DNA from: G963674835 sp963674835
GTDB lineage: Bacteria > Planctomycetota > Planctomycetia > Pirellulales > Thermoguttaceae
DNA: 64,000 nt
Direction of reading: 5' to 3'
Assembly (NCBI GenBank): GCA_963674835.2
Contig: CAXXKC010000003.1
Coordinates: forward strand, 558,001-622,000
The notes beneath the pieces were generated by a model. It worked only from the letters and a program-made list of their open reading frames with translations, did no database searches and was not told the DNA's origin. Of this stretch, positions 45,201-52,979 are shown piece after piece (positions within the stretch are counted from its first letter, which is position 1; each line of letters begins with the position of its first letter). Both the position numbers and the translations under genes were made by a program.

Positions 45201-45455
45201 TTGGGCGCCCGGCTCGACGATCGACAGTCCGCGAATCTCAATTCCCTTCCCCTTCACCAACTCCGCGGAACGCACCGTCACCTTCAACCCGCGGTAGTGC
45301 TCGGCGAACTTGGCCTCCACGCGGCGCCGAATCTGCTCGTCGAGCTGCTGATAGAGATACGGAACGGCGATAATCGCCCCCAGAACGCCGATCAACAGCG
45401 CCCACTTGAACATGGACCAACAGAAGTTGATCAGACCTTGAAGAATCGCCGACAC
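42240..45455 (-). CDS. giant AsmA-like envelope protein
   Basis: A 1071-residue protein. One membrane helix near the N-terminus (FKWALLIGVLGAIIAVPYLYQQ) is followed by a long beta-rich body typical of the AsmA/TamB/YhdP group, ending in the AsmA-like C-terminal module (DVNLQTNLQL-type LAFSAQLGPTEERIPLISGLLGG). Such proteins are thought to form hydrophobic grooves carrying lipids between membranes. It is next to a membrane glycosyltransferase gene, 23 bases after it, so both may be cotranscribed. Confidence 0.75.
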   Translation of the reverse strand: MSAILQGLINFCWSMFKWALLIGVLGAIIAVPYLYQQLDEQIRRRVEAKFAEHYRGLKVTVRSAELVKGKGIEIRGLSIVEPGAQGPQAELFHVEEVRLSCQTDLEELLTHDPVVTQVLLRRPTLRVTRRPDGTWNAAKLLPLPQLSLRAPAVAVEGGSVEIFDPLKTPAGTFTVRDINLNIAPPDPKAVGELAEMRRVRGTLGADLLRQVQLDGWIDPHGQVFDVGGAIESLELSPELRNALPGVWGEKLAPLGTFRGQLDLTFRMSYQPAAQVPLQFQAGGRLIRGRLDDPRLPRPVTDMQANIQVSHEGFVIQNLTARSGQADLLFSCKHLGFQQNGPLWLQAKVQRLDLDNQLMDVLNETFRRQWRKYLPAGPINANLTLEFDGRTWKPELSVHCLDVSFAYEKFPYRLEHGRGMVQLKDDVLTANLTAYAGSQPVHILAEARSPTTAPYGWTKIDGENLQLDERLFRALPEKSRDVVHGLAPQGTIDFAGYFVRHAPNEPVHRDVSIRLNHCSMRYTKFPYPLSNIGGLIQLRDNVWTFSDLQGSNGTGVVTCRGDMKPTPQGNLLSLTFTAKNISLEGELRDALRQNLQDLWDCLRPQGTVDLPEVQATYLSGQEKPNVSFRAEPRENTSINPVAFPYRLEELQGGITYRDGRASWKRARAKHGDTEVLTDGECELTAAGGWRLRLFGLSVDRLRTGRDLIQAMPERLKRGILGLNPSGACSLRGMFELARAGGPRAPLASQWDLEVTFQQAAVDFGLRLENLCGSARFWGRHEGEVFGSHGELNLDSLTYRNLQFTWLQGPLWIDNSQILFGQWVEPVAAPGSGDSAASPQRRPLKAALFGGTMLGNARIALGDIAQYEVHTELYQADLSQAAQELVPGQQRLRGKIRASADLHGTGRNLANLSGTGKLALRDANVYELPVMIAMLKLLRVQTPDTNAFSSSDMSFRIEGPHIYLDPITFSGDAISLSGNGEVDLQTNLQLAFSAQLGPTEERIPLISGLLGGASEQILQIRVKGTLQDPVVTKEAFPGVNKALQQLQEDLQPDWGSAPQQAPVYGRFSGRPTE

Positions 45456-45478
45456 CCTCCGTGGCTATCGAGAAACCG

Positions 45479-46768
45479 TTACGCGTCTGCGGCGGCCCCT
45501 CGCACGAACTCTTCCTGACAATTGGGCAATCCGTTCCCCCACAGGCGACTTACCACGCCTGCCGCCAGCACGATCAAACCGAGCATGGCCGGCTCGCGGT
45601 AGCGAATCGAGCTCACAAACACCATGTGCAGAAGCGTCAGATACACTGCCGGCAACCAACACAATACGTACGGCACGCCCCGGCGGATCGTCCAGACAGC
45701 GCCGATCAGACTCAGCACAAGCACGGGAACATAGGTAAACACGACCCCCACGCGAATCCACCACCGCGACAAAGACGCCTCGTTGGGCCAAACGTTCCAC
45801 ATGCGCACAAACTTCACCGCGGCCAATTGCACGACACGGCCGGGATGCTCCTTCGCCCAATGAACCGCCGCGTCGTGCATCCGACCGTCGAGCTCATACT
45901 CCAGCGCCGCCGGGTGCTGCAGAGATGCCTGCGGCGCCCCACGCCGAAACTCCTCCACGAATCCCTCGACGAAGTCCATGTTGCTCCCGCCATCGGCATC
46001 CGGGTTCCACCCATCGTAGAGGCTCGCACCCATCTGCAGCGTCGTCGAAACGAAATGGCCGCTGAGCCGCACGCTACGAATCCACCACGGCGTCATCACA
46101 ACGACCAGCCCCAGTGCCATCGCCGCGCCCAAAGCCAAATTCCGCTTCCGCTCGGCCGACAGCACCAACAAGATTGCGACCGCAAACGGCAGAAACAGTA
46201 GCCAACTCGGCCGGACCAACGTCCCCACGCCAGCCGCAATCCCCGCGCCGACCGCCCACAACGCGGCCCGTCGCGGCACCGGACTCTGCCACGCCAGAAT
46301 CCACAGGATCAGGTTCACCAGCATCAGCGGACAGAACGGCGCCTCGCTAAGGATCAACACACTGGCGACGATCTCGCCCGGATACAACGCGCTGATCGCC
46401 GCCGCAACCAACCCTGCCTTGGGACCGAACAAGCGTTGGGCCAGCCACCACACGCCCGCCACCGCCGCCGTACCCAACAAGGCACCCAACGCACGGCCCC
46501 ACAAAGGCGACGCCTCCGGACCGGCAATCCAGAACACCGGCGCCAACAGCACCGGGTAGCCGGGCATCCGGAAAACGTAGCCCATGTCGCTGCCGTAACA
46601 GTACGGACGCCCCTCCGCCAGATCCTGCGCCAGGCTCCAGTAGCTGAGACTGTCGCCGAATCCGAACGGCCCTTCCAGCCGCGACTGCCACACCCAGCTA
46701 GCAGTCAGCCGCAACGCGAAGGCCACCGCTAGAATCAGCACAAGCAGTTTGGTGGAATGTGGTTTCAT
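45479..46768 (-). CDS. membrane glycosyltransferase, GT39/ArnT-like
   Basis: A 429-residue protein with about ten transmembrane helices. The first loop has GDSLSYWSLAQDLAEGRPY, with the acidic residue after a helix as in the PMT/ArnT superfamily, and RMPGYPVLLAPVFW next. These enzymes transfer sugars from polyprenyl phosphate carriers on the outer side of the membrane. The acceptor is unknown. ATG at 46768 begins the first helix. Likely in an operon with the downstream AsmA-like gene. Confidence 0.78.
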   Translation of the reverse strand: MKPHSTKLLVLILAVAFALRLTASWVWQSRLEGPFGFGDSLSYWSLAQDLAEGRPYCYGSDMGYVFRMPGYPVLLAPVFWIAGPEASPLWGRALGALLGTAAVAGVWWLAQRLFGPKAGLVAAAISALYPGEIVASVLILSEAPFCPLMLVNLILWILAWQSPVPRRAALWAVGAGIAAGVGTLVRPSWLLFLPFAVAILLVLSAERKRNLALGAAMALGLVVVMTPWWIRSVRLSGHFVSTTLQMGASLYDGWNPDADGGSNMDFVEGFVEEFRRGAPQASLQHPAALEYELDGRMHDAAVHWAKEHPGRVVQLAAVKFVRMWNVWPNEASLSRWWIRVGVVFTYVPVLVLSLIGAVWTIRRGVPYVLCWLPAVYLTLLHMVFVSSIRYREPAMLGLIVLAAGVVSRLWGNGLPNCQEEFVRGAAADA

Positions 46769-46996
46769 AGGCAGACCACGACAGCCCCACCGTGCCATCG
46801 GCGAACTGTCCACGCGGTCTCCAAGGCTGGGTCAGACGATAAAATGGGCGAGATATGGTACTTCGCGGCGGTCGCAGAGGTCAAGGCGGATCGTGCAGCG
46901 CCACAACGCCTTCCGAACGCTTTCACACGATGCGAAACGACGGTCCGCGGGCCGACAACCGCCCCGACGATTACCCCGTCAGCCAGGCTTCCCCGG

Positions 46997-47977
46997 TCAC
47001 GGCAAATACGCGTCCAGAACGACCGCGGAAGTCTCGCCTCGTGGAACAGCGGTGATTCGTCCGGTCGCCGCCGGCAACAAGACCGTCTGCCCCATACGCA
47101 AGAGTAATTCGCTTGGGTCGTCGCCAATCGCGATGGCTCCCTGAAGCACCGTAAGGATATGGCACCGGTCGCCTCCTCCCACCCCACAGGGGGAGCGAGA
47201 TTCCAATCGATCCAGGATGAACTTGTCGCACTCCACGAGCCGCTCGACGCCTGGGGTCGCCTCAGTCGACACTGGCACGACCGGCTCAACCGGGCCCTGG
47301 TCGCAATCCATCGCCGCTAGGCCTTCTTCGATGTGAAGCTCGCGGGGTTGTCCGTCCGATCCCATGCGTCCCCAATCGTACAGCCGGAACGTCAGATCGC
47401 TGGCCTGCTGGATTTCCGCCACCAACAGCCCTTCCCCCAGGGCATGAACCGTCCCCGCCGGCAAGACCACGCACTGACCGGCCGAGGGCTGAAACCGATG
47501 CACGTACTGCTCCAGATCCCCGCCAGCGATCGCCTGCCGCAGGATCTCTCGATCCACGGGCCGCTTCAGGCCGGCCCAGATCCAACTGCCCGGCTCGGCC
47601 GCCAGGACAACCCAGGCTTCTGTCTTGCCGCAATCGTCCAGGCCCATTTGGGCGGCGACCGCATCGTTGGGATGCACTTGAATCGAGAGGTGGCGGTGGG
47701 CGTCCAGGTATTTCAGCAGCAGGGGAAAACGGCGCTGCGGATAATGACGGCCCAACAATTCCGCACCACGCTCGGTAACCAACTGGTGGAGTGACATTCC
47801 GTCCAACGGCCCGCCGGCCACGACACTCTGGTCGTCGCCGTGATCGACGATTTCCCACGACTCGGCAAAGTCGTCGCCCGGCCCCAGAGTCTTCCCCAAA
47901 ACGGTCTCCAGTCGCCTTCCCCCCCATATAGCGTGCTTATAGAAAGGTTGGAACCGCAGCGGATACACTCGTTGCAT
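46997..47977 (-). CDS. manA: mannose-6-phosphate isomerase, class I
   Basis: A 326-residue zinc enzyme interconverting mannose-6-phosphate and fructose-6-phosphate. Motifs: FYKHAIWGGRRLE at the start, LKYLDAHRHLSIQVHPND carrying zinc ligands, CGKTEAWVVLAAEPG, and PAGTVHALGEGLLVAEIQQ. Length fits the Bacillus-type short class. The start at 47977 directly precedes the conserved N-terminus. It stands alone and is divergent from tatC. Confidence 0.92.
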   Translation of the reverse strand: MQRVYPLRFQPFYKHAIWGGRRLETVLGKTLGPGDDFAESWEIVDHGDDQSVVAGGPLDGMSLHQLVTERGAELLGRHYPQRRFPLLLKYLDAHRHLSIQVHPNDAVAAQMGLDDCGKTEAWVVLAAEPGSWIWAGLKRPVDREILRQAIAGGDLEQYVHRFQPSAGQCVVLPAGTVHALGEGLLVAEIQQASDLTFRLYDWGRMGSDGQPRELHIEEGLAAMDCDQGPVEPVVPVSTEATPGVERLVECDKFILDRLESRSPCGVGGGDRCHILTVLQGAIAIGDDPSELLLRMGQTVLLPAATGRITAVPRGETSAVVLDAYLP

Positions 47978-48019
47978 TACCGATTCCCCCACTCGTTGAG
48001 GTCCATATTGCCTGCCGGT

Positions 48020-48025
48020 ATTATA
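48020..48025 (-). promoter_or_regulatory. -10 element for manA
   Basis: A perfect minus-strand TATAAT at 48025-48020, with a predicted 5' leader of about 36 bases to the manA ATG. No good -35 element is visible at the proper distance. Confidence 0.4.
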
Positions 48026-48223
48026 AAGGGCTCGTTTGCCGGCATCCGCGGTTATACTAGTGATATCCTCTCTTGGGCAGCCCGCGATTTCCCGCCGAGA
48101 ACGAGGTCCTGCGCTTGCCAACCGCTAGCGCCCAGGTCAGACCATCCATCCAACCCGTACGACCTCCTGCCGCCGTGTAGCGACACGCGGGGCACTAGCG
48201 TCAACACCCCCTTGTGAAGGCCC

Positions 48224-49417
48224 ATGTTGCGACGAGACTACAACGAAGACTTGTTCAAAGATTCCACGATGACCTTCGGGGAGCACCTCGAAGAGCTGCG
48301 CGTGGCGTTGTTCAAGTCGCTGATCGGTCTGGCGATCACCTTCTGCATCGGACTGTTCGTCGGCAACTATGTCGTCCAGGTCATCACCGAGCCATTGTCC
48401 AACGCCTTGACCGCCTACTATCAGCAGCAATCGAGTAGGATGGTCGCCAATAAACTCGCCGAGCTTGAGGCCAGCGGCAAGGCAGTCCCTAAAGACCCCG
48501 CGGTCCTCCAGTTCGCCGAACGAGAGCGGTTGCTCGCCGACGAGGTCTACATCGATCCCAAAGACCTCGCCGAACAACTCAAGCGCGACCATGTGTTGCC
48601 TACCGATTCCAACGCGCGCGCCGACAAGCCGACCGCCAGCCCAACCACCACCCCACCAGCGGCCGTCGACGCAGCCAAGCAGGATCCGCATACCGCCGAT
48701 GCGACGACCGATGCTACCACGGGGCCGGAAGATCCGTTCGCCCATTTGACCCGAAAAGACATGATTCGGCTGTTCCTCTGGCGACCGCTCGAGGAAGATT
48801 CTCGCGTTCGGCCGACCGCCTTGAGCATGTCCGAGTCGTTCTCCATCTACATGAAGGCCACGCTCCTCGTGGCGGTCGTTTTCGCCGCCCCATGGATCTT
48901 CTACCAGATCTGGTCATTCGTGGCCGCCGGACTCTATCCGCACGAGAAACACTACGTGCACGTCTTTCTCCCCTTCAGCTTGGGCCTGTTCCTCTTCGGC
49001 GTATGCCTGGCGTTCTTCTTCGTGTTCAAGCCCGTGTTGGGATTCTTGCTCAGCTTCAACAACTGGCTGGGAATCGACCCCGACCCGCGTATCAGTGAGT
49101 GGCTCGGCTTCGTGCTCATCCTGCCGCTGGGCTTCGGCATCGCCTTCCAGTTGCCGCTGGTCATGCTGTTCCTGGAACGGATCGGCATTTTCACCGTCCA
49201 GGCGTACATGGCCAAATGGCGACTGTCCATTTTAGTGATCTTCGTCCTGGCGATGATTCTCACGCCGTCCGACCCGTACAGCATGCTCCTCATGGCCGTC
49301 CCGCTAACGATCCTGTTCTTCGGCGGGATACTGCTTTGCCGGTTCATGCCCCGAAGGCCCAGCCCGTACGACGACGACCTGCCCAGGCGTTCCGTCGGTT
49401 CGAAGTCGTCTTCCTGA
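48224..49417 (+). CDS. tatC: Sec-independent translocase TatC with long first external loop
   Basis: A 397-residue membrane protein, against about 250 in E. coli. The start MTFGEHLEELRVALFKSL, WIFYQIWSFVAAGLYPHEK and later helices (VFKPVLGFLLSFNNW) are TatC. Between helix 1 and helix 2 there are about 120 additional residues (around 72-195), charged and Pro/Thr/Ala-rich, which would be outside the cytoplasm. TatC recognises twin-arginine signals such as that of the 10028 oxidoreductase. tatA/B genes are not in the window. Confidence 0.92.
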   Translation: MLRRDYNEDLFKDSTMTFGEHLEELRVALFKSLIGLAITFCIGLFVGNYVVQVITEPLSNALTAYYQQQSSRMVANKLAELEASGKAVPKDPAVLQFAERERLLADEVYIDPKDLAEQLKRDHVLPTDSNARADKPTASPTTTPPAAVDAAKQDPHTADATTDATTGPEDPFAHLTRKDMIRLFLWRPLEEDSRVRPTALSMSESFSIYMKATLLVAVVFAAPWIFYQIWSFVAAGLYPHEKHYVHVFLPFSLGLFLFGVCLAFFFVFKPVLGFLLSFNNWLGIDPDPRISEWLGFVLILPLGFGIAFQLPLVMLFLERIGIFTVQAYMAKWRLSILVIFVLAMILTPSDPYSMLLMAVPLTILFFGGILLCRFMPRRPSPYDDDLPRRSVGSKSSS

Positions 49418-49607
49418 TCAGGCCGAGCACCGTCCGAGCCGCGACACACTCGGCGATTGCGCCACGCAAACCACCCGTTGCCGAGAACGCCGTGGAGTAC
49501 ACCCGCTGGCTCTGCCGTAGGCCAGCATCGGCTCCCATGCGCACTGCGCCCGAGCGCGCACCGATCACCTCAAGAACCGCAGAGACACCCCGCCCGCGCA
49601 ACGCCAG

Positions 49608-49955
49608 CTAGATCGCCTCTCCGCCCCGTTCGCCGGTACGGATGCGAATGCAGTCCTCCAAGGGGAGGACGAAGATCTTGCCGTCGCCCACCTCACCGGT
49701 CGGTCCGGTGCGTCCGCCCTGGATGATTGCGTCGATGGTGGGCTGCATGAACGCGTCGTTCACCGCGATCATCAATTGCACCTTGCGGACGAGGTTCACC
49801 GAGAACTCGTGCCCTCGGTACACCTCCGTGTGACCCCGCTGACGGCCGAACCCTTGAACATCCATCACGGTCAGCCGAAAGACCTCCACCTCGGCCAGAG
49901 CGGTCTTGACAGCTTCCAAGCGATTCGGCGGAATGATCGCAATAATGAGTTTCAT
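49608..49955 (-). CDS. glnB: nitrogen regulatory protein PII
   Basis: A 115-residue PII protein. The T-loop reads QGFGRQRGHTEVYRGHEF: the tyrosine uridylylated in E. coli (Tyr51) is phenylalanine, while Tyr46 remains. The C-terminal GEVGDGKIFVLPLEDCIRIRTGERG gives the ATP/ADP and 2-oxoglutarate binding edge. It is encoded downstream of amt, so it is likely the GlnK-type regulator of that transporter. ATG at 49955 begins the usual MKLIIAII. Confidence 0.92.
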   Translation of the reverse strand: MKLIIAIIPPNRLEAVKTALAEVEVFRLTVMDVQGFGRQRGHTEVYRGHEFSVNLVRKVQLMIAVNDAFMQPTIDAIIQGGRTGPTGEVGDGKIFVLPLEDCIRIRTGERGGEAI

Positions 49956-50061
49956 AGGCGGCAATCCTCAGGACAGGATGCCTTGATCGTATCCTGCCAG
50001 CCGCTTTGCCTCAAGAGGGAAGCCCGACGTTGCGGCCATTCTGCTCCCGAGTGAGCAGCCG

Positions 50062-50144
50062 GTGTCACGGGCCGGTCGGGTGGTGCGGAGCTTTGGGGAG
50101 CCTGTGCACTCCACCAAGGTATCCCCAAACACGGCCCGTGACAC
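50062..50144. repeat. 13-bp perfect inverted repeat enclosing a second stem
   Basis: GTGTCACGGGCCG at 50062-50074 is repeated inverted at 50132-50144. Inside, TTTGGGGA and TCCCCAAA form another 8-bp stem. The whole stretch lies between glnB and amt in the 333-base spacer 49956-50288. As RNA it would be a strong structure in the amt-glnB transcript; as DNA it resembles a small palindromic repeat element. Confidence 0.6.
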
Positions 50145-50288
50145 ACTGGCCCACATCGTCTTGCGTCTTCCTGATAGTCCTGCCCCCTGGGTCCCTCACA
50201 GACCCGCACCAGCGTCCTGCTTGTGCACACGCCTCTTCACACTAGGCTCGCGAGCTGCCTCCTGTCGGCAGCCCGCTCCGCCCAGTTA

Positions 50289-51710
50289 TCAATGGCTGCC
50301 TTCCACGGCTGGAGTCGCCTTCGGCACGTAGACCCCACCCATCGACGATGCCACGGGCACGCCGGTCACGAACGACTCGGGATAGGCGTAGATGCCGTGC
50401 TCGCACATGTCCAGCCCTTCCATTTCTTCCTCCGGGCTCACTCGCAAACCGACGGTGAACTTCAGGGCAAGGAACACGAGCATGCTGGTTGGAAACGCCC
50501 AAAGGAACGCGCTGGCCACACCCAGTGCCTGGATGCCCAACAGCGAGGCGCTGCCGGTCGTGACGAGTCCGCCCTCTGCGGCGAACAACCCCACACACAA
50601 GGTCCCAAACGCGCCGCACACACCATGCACCGACACCGCACCGACGGGGTCGTCGATGTGGATGTGATCTACCAGCACGCACGACAGCACGACCAACACG
50701 CCCGCCAGCAGCCCCGTCAGGGCCGCATAGTGGACGGGCAACGCATCGCATCCGGCGGTGATCGCCACCAGACCGGCCAGAGCACCGTTGAGCGTAAACG
50801 AGGGATCCGGCTTCTTGAACAGGATCCACGAGCAGGCCATCGCCCCGAGCACACCGGCCGCCGCAGCGAGGTTTGTTGTTACGGCGATGTAGGCGAAACT
50901 GCCCCCGCTGACGGCGGTGGTGCTACCCGGATTGAACCCAAACCAACCCAACCACAGAATGAACACTCCCAACGCGGCCAGCGGAATGCTGTGACCGGGA
51001 ATTGGGATGCTTTGCTTGCCTCTGTATTTGCCCATACGGGGACCGAGAACGATCGCTCCGGCCAGGGCTGCCCAGCCGCCGATCGAATGGACCACCGTCG
51101 ATCCGGCAAAATCGTGGAATCCCAGCGATTCCAGCCATCCTTTGCCGTCCAGAAGCCCGCCCCAGGCCCAACTGCCGAAGATCGGGTACACCAACGTCGT
51201 GATCACGGCCGTGTAAACCAGGTAGCTACTGAACTTCGTGCGTTCCGCCATGGCTCCGCTAACGATCGTCGCCGCGGTTGCGCAGAAGACCGTTTGGAAC
51301 AACAGAAACGCCCAATCGAAATTGTTGGTACCCGCATCGTAGAAGAAGTTGGTCGTGCCGAACCATCCCGACGCGGTCACTCCGAACATCAGGCCAAACC
51401 CGATCAGCCAGAACGTGATGCTGCCGATGCAGAAATCCAACAGGTTCTTCATCAGAATGTTGCAGGCATTCTTCGCCCGGGTAAAGCCCGTCTCCACCAT
51501 CGCGAAACCGGCCTGCATAAAGAACACCAGGAAAGCCGCCACACACGTCCACAGCGTATCAGCATCGGTGATTACGCTCTCGATCGTGGGCGCCGCCTCC
51601 TTCGGCGCCTGGGCATCCTGCGCCCACGCTGCCGTCGGTGCAATGACCAGACTAATAAGACATAAACATGCCAGAACACCGATGGGCAGAGCAACTCGAC
51701 GGAATCTCAT
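50289..51710 (-). CDS. amt: ammonium transporter Amt
   Basis: A 473-residue membrane protein with a cleavable signal (VLACLCLISLVIAPTAAWA). About eleven helices follow. The pore residues are recognisable: FDFAGSTVVHSIGG-type HDFAGSTVVHSIGGWAALAG with the first pore histidine, and VDDPVGAVSVHGVCGAFG with the second. TLWTCVAAFLVFFMQAGFAMVE is the standard first helix. It imports ammonium and is probably blocked by PII. A sigma-54 promoter lies 120 bases upstream and glnB follows. Confidence 0.94.
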   Translation of the reverse strand: MRFRRVALPIGVLACLCLISLVIAPTAAWAQDAQAPKEAAPTIESVITDADTLWTCVAAFLVFFMQAGFAMVETGFTRAKNACNILMKNLLDFCIGSITFWLIGFGLMFGVTASGWFGTTNFFYDAGTNNFDWAFLLFQTVFCATAATIVSGAMAERTKFSSYLVYTAVITTLVYPIFGSWAWGGLLDGKGWLESLGFHDFAGSTVVHSIGGWAALAGAIVLGPRMGKYRGKQSIPIPGHSIPLAALGVFILWLGWFGFNPGSTTAVSGGSFAYIAVTTNLAAAAGVLGAMACSWILFKKPDPSFTLNGALAGLVAITAGCDALPVHYAALTGLLAGVLVVLSCVLVDHIHIDDPVGAVSVHGVCGAFGTLCVGLFAAEGGLVTTGSASLLGIQALGVASAFLWAFPTSMLVFLALKFTVGLRVSPEEEMEGLDMCEHGIYAYPESFVTGVPVASSMGGVYVPKATPAVEGSH

Positions 51711-51832
51711 GTGGGCCTCACCTCGGCAAACCTATTCAGGGGTCTCAGCGGACATTCCGCCAGCGCCCTTCCGACCTACGGAATCACCACTGCCGCTCGC
51801 GACGGCTAGGCGCTGGCCTTGCTTCGCACTAG

Positions 51833-51848
51833 AGCAACCACTGTGCCA
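51833..51848 (-). promoter_or_regulatory. sigma-54 (RpoN) promoter for amt-glnB
   Basis: On the minus strand TGGCAC-N5-TTGCT, an exact match to the -24/-12 consensus TGGCAC-N5-TTGCW, positioned about 120 bases before the amt start. Transcription should start near 51821. Nitrogen-regulated sigma-54 promoters ahead of amt-glnK operons are well known in other bacteria. The remainder of 51711-52013 shows nothing else. Confidence 0.75.
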
Positions 51849-52013
51849 GCATGTAAGAGAGCCAGGGGGCTTATGCGTCCGATCACCCAACGGCAACATG
51901 AGTTACGGAAATCGGGCAGATGGAGCAATTGATGCCGGAGTCCCCGTCACACCGAATCGTTGCCCAATCGCCGCGCAACGAGCGATGCAAAAATGGGCAT
52001 GCTCCTGCAATCG

Positions 52014-52946
52014 CTACTTCGATGCTGTTCCCACCTGCTCGAACATCGCGTCCACGAACGAATCTGGATCAAAAAGCGCCAGATCCTCGGCCTTCTCGCC
52101 GACGCCCACATAGCGCACCGGAAGTCCGACTTGTTGCCGAATAGCAACCACAACGCCCCCTTTGGCCGTTCCGTCCAGCTTCGCTAGCATGATCCCCGTG
52201 CAGCGCACGGCCTCTGTGAAGTGCTTCGCCTGGCTGATCCCGTTCTGGCCCGTTGTGGCGTCCAGCACCAGCAGCACCTCGTGCGGGGCCGCGGCAATCT
52301 GCTTGCCGAGCACCCGGTGGATCTTCGTCAGCTCCTGCATCAGGTTCTGCTGCGTCTGCAAGCGGCCGGCCGTATCCACGATGCATACATCGGCGCCGAT
52401 CTCCAGGGCCCGCGCCACCGCCCGATGCGCTACGCTGGCCGGATCGCTCCCCTGCTGGCCCTTGACGATTTCCACCCCCAACCGCTCGGCCCAAATGGTC
52501 AACTGCTCCACAGCCGCGGCGCGAAACGTGTCGGCGGCTCCTAGAACGACCTGCTTCCCCTCGCTCGTGAACAGTTGCGCCAGCTTGGCGATCGACGTCG
52601 TCTTTCCCGAACCGTTCACCCCGCAGACCATGATCACCGTCGGTCCCTCTTCCACGCACTGAATCGGCTCCAACGACTGCTTCATCAACTCCTTGAGCTT
52701 GCGTTTGATCTGGTCCACAAGCTCCTCGGGCTGAACCACGCGAGCTTTGAACTGCGTCTGGATCTCGTCGACGGTCGCCTGGGTCGCCTGCACGCCCATA
52801 TCCGTCTTGATGAGCATCGCAAACAGCTCATCGGCCAGCGAGTTGTCCAGCAACCGCCCTTCTGCCTTGAACAAATCGCGGACATCCGTGTTCAACAACT
52901 GCCGCGTCTTGTTCAACCCCTGCTTGAGCTTGTCGAAAAGGCCCAT
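52014..52946 (-). CDS. ftsY: signal recognition particle receptor FtsY
   Basis: A 310-residue GTPase. The short N domain (MGLFDKLKQGLNKTRQLL) is followed by the G domain with GVNGSGKTTSIAKLAQ, DTFRAAAVEQL, DTAGRLQ, and LAKLDGTAKGG. It lacks the long acidic A domain of E. coli FtsY. It receives ribosome-SRP complexes at the membrane. The ATG is preceded by tandem TAATCAC heptamers, not a Shine-Dalgarno sequence. It was probably cotranscribed with nusB before the insertion sequence separated them. Confidence 0.95.
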   Translation of the reverse strand: MGLFDKLKQGLNKTRQLLNTDVRDLFKAEGRLLDNSLADELFAMLIKTDMGVQATQATVDEIQTQFKARVVQPEELVDQIKRKLKELMKQSLEPIQCVEEGPTVIMVCGVNGSGKTTSIAKLAQLFTSEGKQVVLGAADTFRAAAVEQLTIWAERLGVEIVKGQQGSDPASVAHRAVARALEIGADVCIVDTAGRLQTQQNLMQELTKIHRVLGKQIAAAPHEVLLVLDATTGQNGISQAKHFTEAVRCTGIMLAKLDGTAKGGVVVAIRQQVGLPVRYVGVGEKAEDLALFDPDSFVDAMFEQVGTASK

Positions 52947-52979
52947 GATTAGTGATTAGTGATTAGTGATTAGTGATTA
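52947..52979. repeat. tandem heptamer (ATTAGTG) repeat
   Basis: About four and a half copies of the 7-base unit ATTAGTG directly ahead of the ftsY start codon on its 5' side. The array resumes on the other side of the insertion sequence (TAGTGATTAGTGAGG at 53894-53908), so the element split it. Confidence 0.85.

Noticed and set aside
43908..45518. 536-codon + strand frame over the AsmA-like gene
   Set aside because: Arg/Gln/His-rich shadow of a well-supported minus-strand gene.
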